12,909 nt of DNA from Labilithrix sp. (GTDB taxonomy: Bacteria > Myxococcota > Polyangia > Polyangiales > Polyangiaceae). The stretch is taken from the NCBI GenBank assembly GCA_028287035.1, contig JAQBQL010000113.1:1-12909 (forward strand). Reading direction: 5' to 3'. This document shows positions 12,708 to 12,909 of this stretch, in pieces. Every line of letters starts with the position of its first letter. Within the stretch, counting starts at the first letter, position 1. The position numbers and the translations under genes were made by a program. The notes below the pieces were generated by a model. It did no database searches. It saw only the letters and a program-made list of their open reading frames with translations, and had not been told where the DNA came from.

Positions 12708-12909
12708 GCACCAGGCTCCGCGATCTCGATGACGATCTCGGCGCAGCGTTCCGCTCCGCCGACCACGACCGCCCGTCCCCCGACGCGAAGACCGCCCTCG
12801 TCGCCGCCCTCGGCCTCGGCGCGGGCGCCGCCGTCGCGGCCAGCATGGCCGGCGCAGCAGGCGCGAGCGCAGCAGGCGCGAGCATGAGCGGAGGCGCCGG
12901 CGCAGCAGG
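12704..12909 (+). CDS. Putative anti-sigma or sigma-associated protein (partial)
   Basis: The ATG overlaps the sigma-factor stop (ATGA) and follows a strong AAGGAGG (12691-12697) by 6 bases. The visible 68 residues begin with an acidic helix (STRLRDLDDDLGAAFRSAD, then PSPDAKTALVAALG) and become a Gly/Ala-rich membrane-like stretch with GAGAS/AAGAS repeats. The window ends inside the gene. A cytoplasmic N-terminal helix before a membrane segment is the usual layout of anti-sigma factors that bind the ECF factor encoded just upstream, and the Ala/Gly region could be a TM or linker. The role is inferred from position. Confidence 0.6.
   Translation, partial: MSTRLRDLDDDLGAAFRSADHDRPSPDAKTALVAALGLGAGAAVAASMAGAAGASAAGASMSGGAGAA

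Noticed and set aside
1..12909. CRISPR array, insertion sequence or transposase
   Set aside because: No regularly spaced direct repeats, terminal inverted repeats or transposase-like protein were seen on either strand.

Overview
The window has very high GC content with strong G/C preference at third codon positions. It falls into two parts: the right end of a prophage (1 to about 6908) and the bacterial chromosome beside it (about 6909 to the end). The host genes are a seven-blade RCC1-type propeller fused to a membrane glycosyltransferase-like domain, an outer-membrane-like protein translationally coupled to an ECF sigma factor, and small Ala/Gly/Pro-rich proteins. Together these suggest a member of the Myxococcota (Polyangia-like). 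This is an inference from gene content and base composition, because no marker gene is present.

Prophage, rightward module (1-3377): the C-terminus of a glycine-rich tail protein is followed by a tail-fibre-like protein, a coiled-coil protein with a C-terminal membrane anchor (holin-like), a small lipoprotein, a 49-residue protein, a spanin-like membrane/coiled-coil protein, and a cytosolic T4-type (GH24-like) endolysin with a recognisable E-D-T triad. Nearly every junction is a start/stop overlap, so this is one late tail-fibre and lysis operon. Convergent to it, 10 bases past the endolysin stop, lies a gene for a metzincin (matrixin-like) lipoprotein that is probably phage cargo (a moron). 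A short divergent intergenic region with an inverted repeat separates it from a zinc-ribbon mini-protein.

Prophage, leftward module (4326 to about 6913): five reading frames are chained by start/stop overlaps. In transcription order they are a small ORF whose upstream part crosses the attachment site, a J-domain protein, a 388-residue Cys-rich protein, a 65-residue Cys-rich protein, and a 143-residue protein of a type common in proteobacterial phages. At 6860-6908 is the 3' part of a tRNA-Phe gene (anticodon loop, T arm, 3' acceptor strand) with no 5' half. This is the signature of attR for a phage that integrated into tRNA-Phe. The intact tRNA should lie at the other end of the prophage, left of this window.

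Host part: a leftward pair comprises a PAP2-like phosphatase and then a GT-C-like membrane protein fused to a seven-repeat RCC1 propeller. The fusion is broken, or switched, by a one-base frameshift in a run of eight G (8420-8427). A 278-base divergent spacer follows. To its right is a rightward operon: a secreted or outer-membrane-like protein with an 18-base tandem repeat, an ECF sigma factor overlapping it by four bases, and the start of a small sigma-linked protein cut by the window end.
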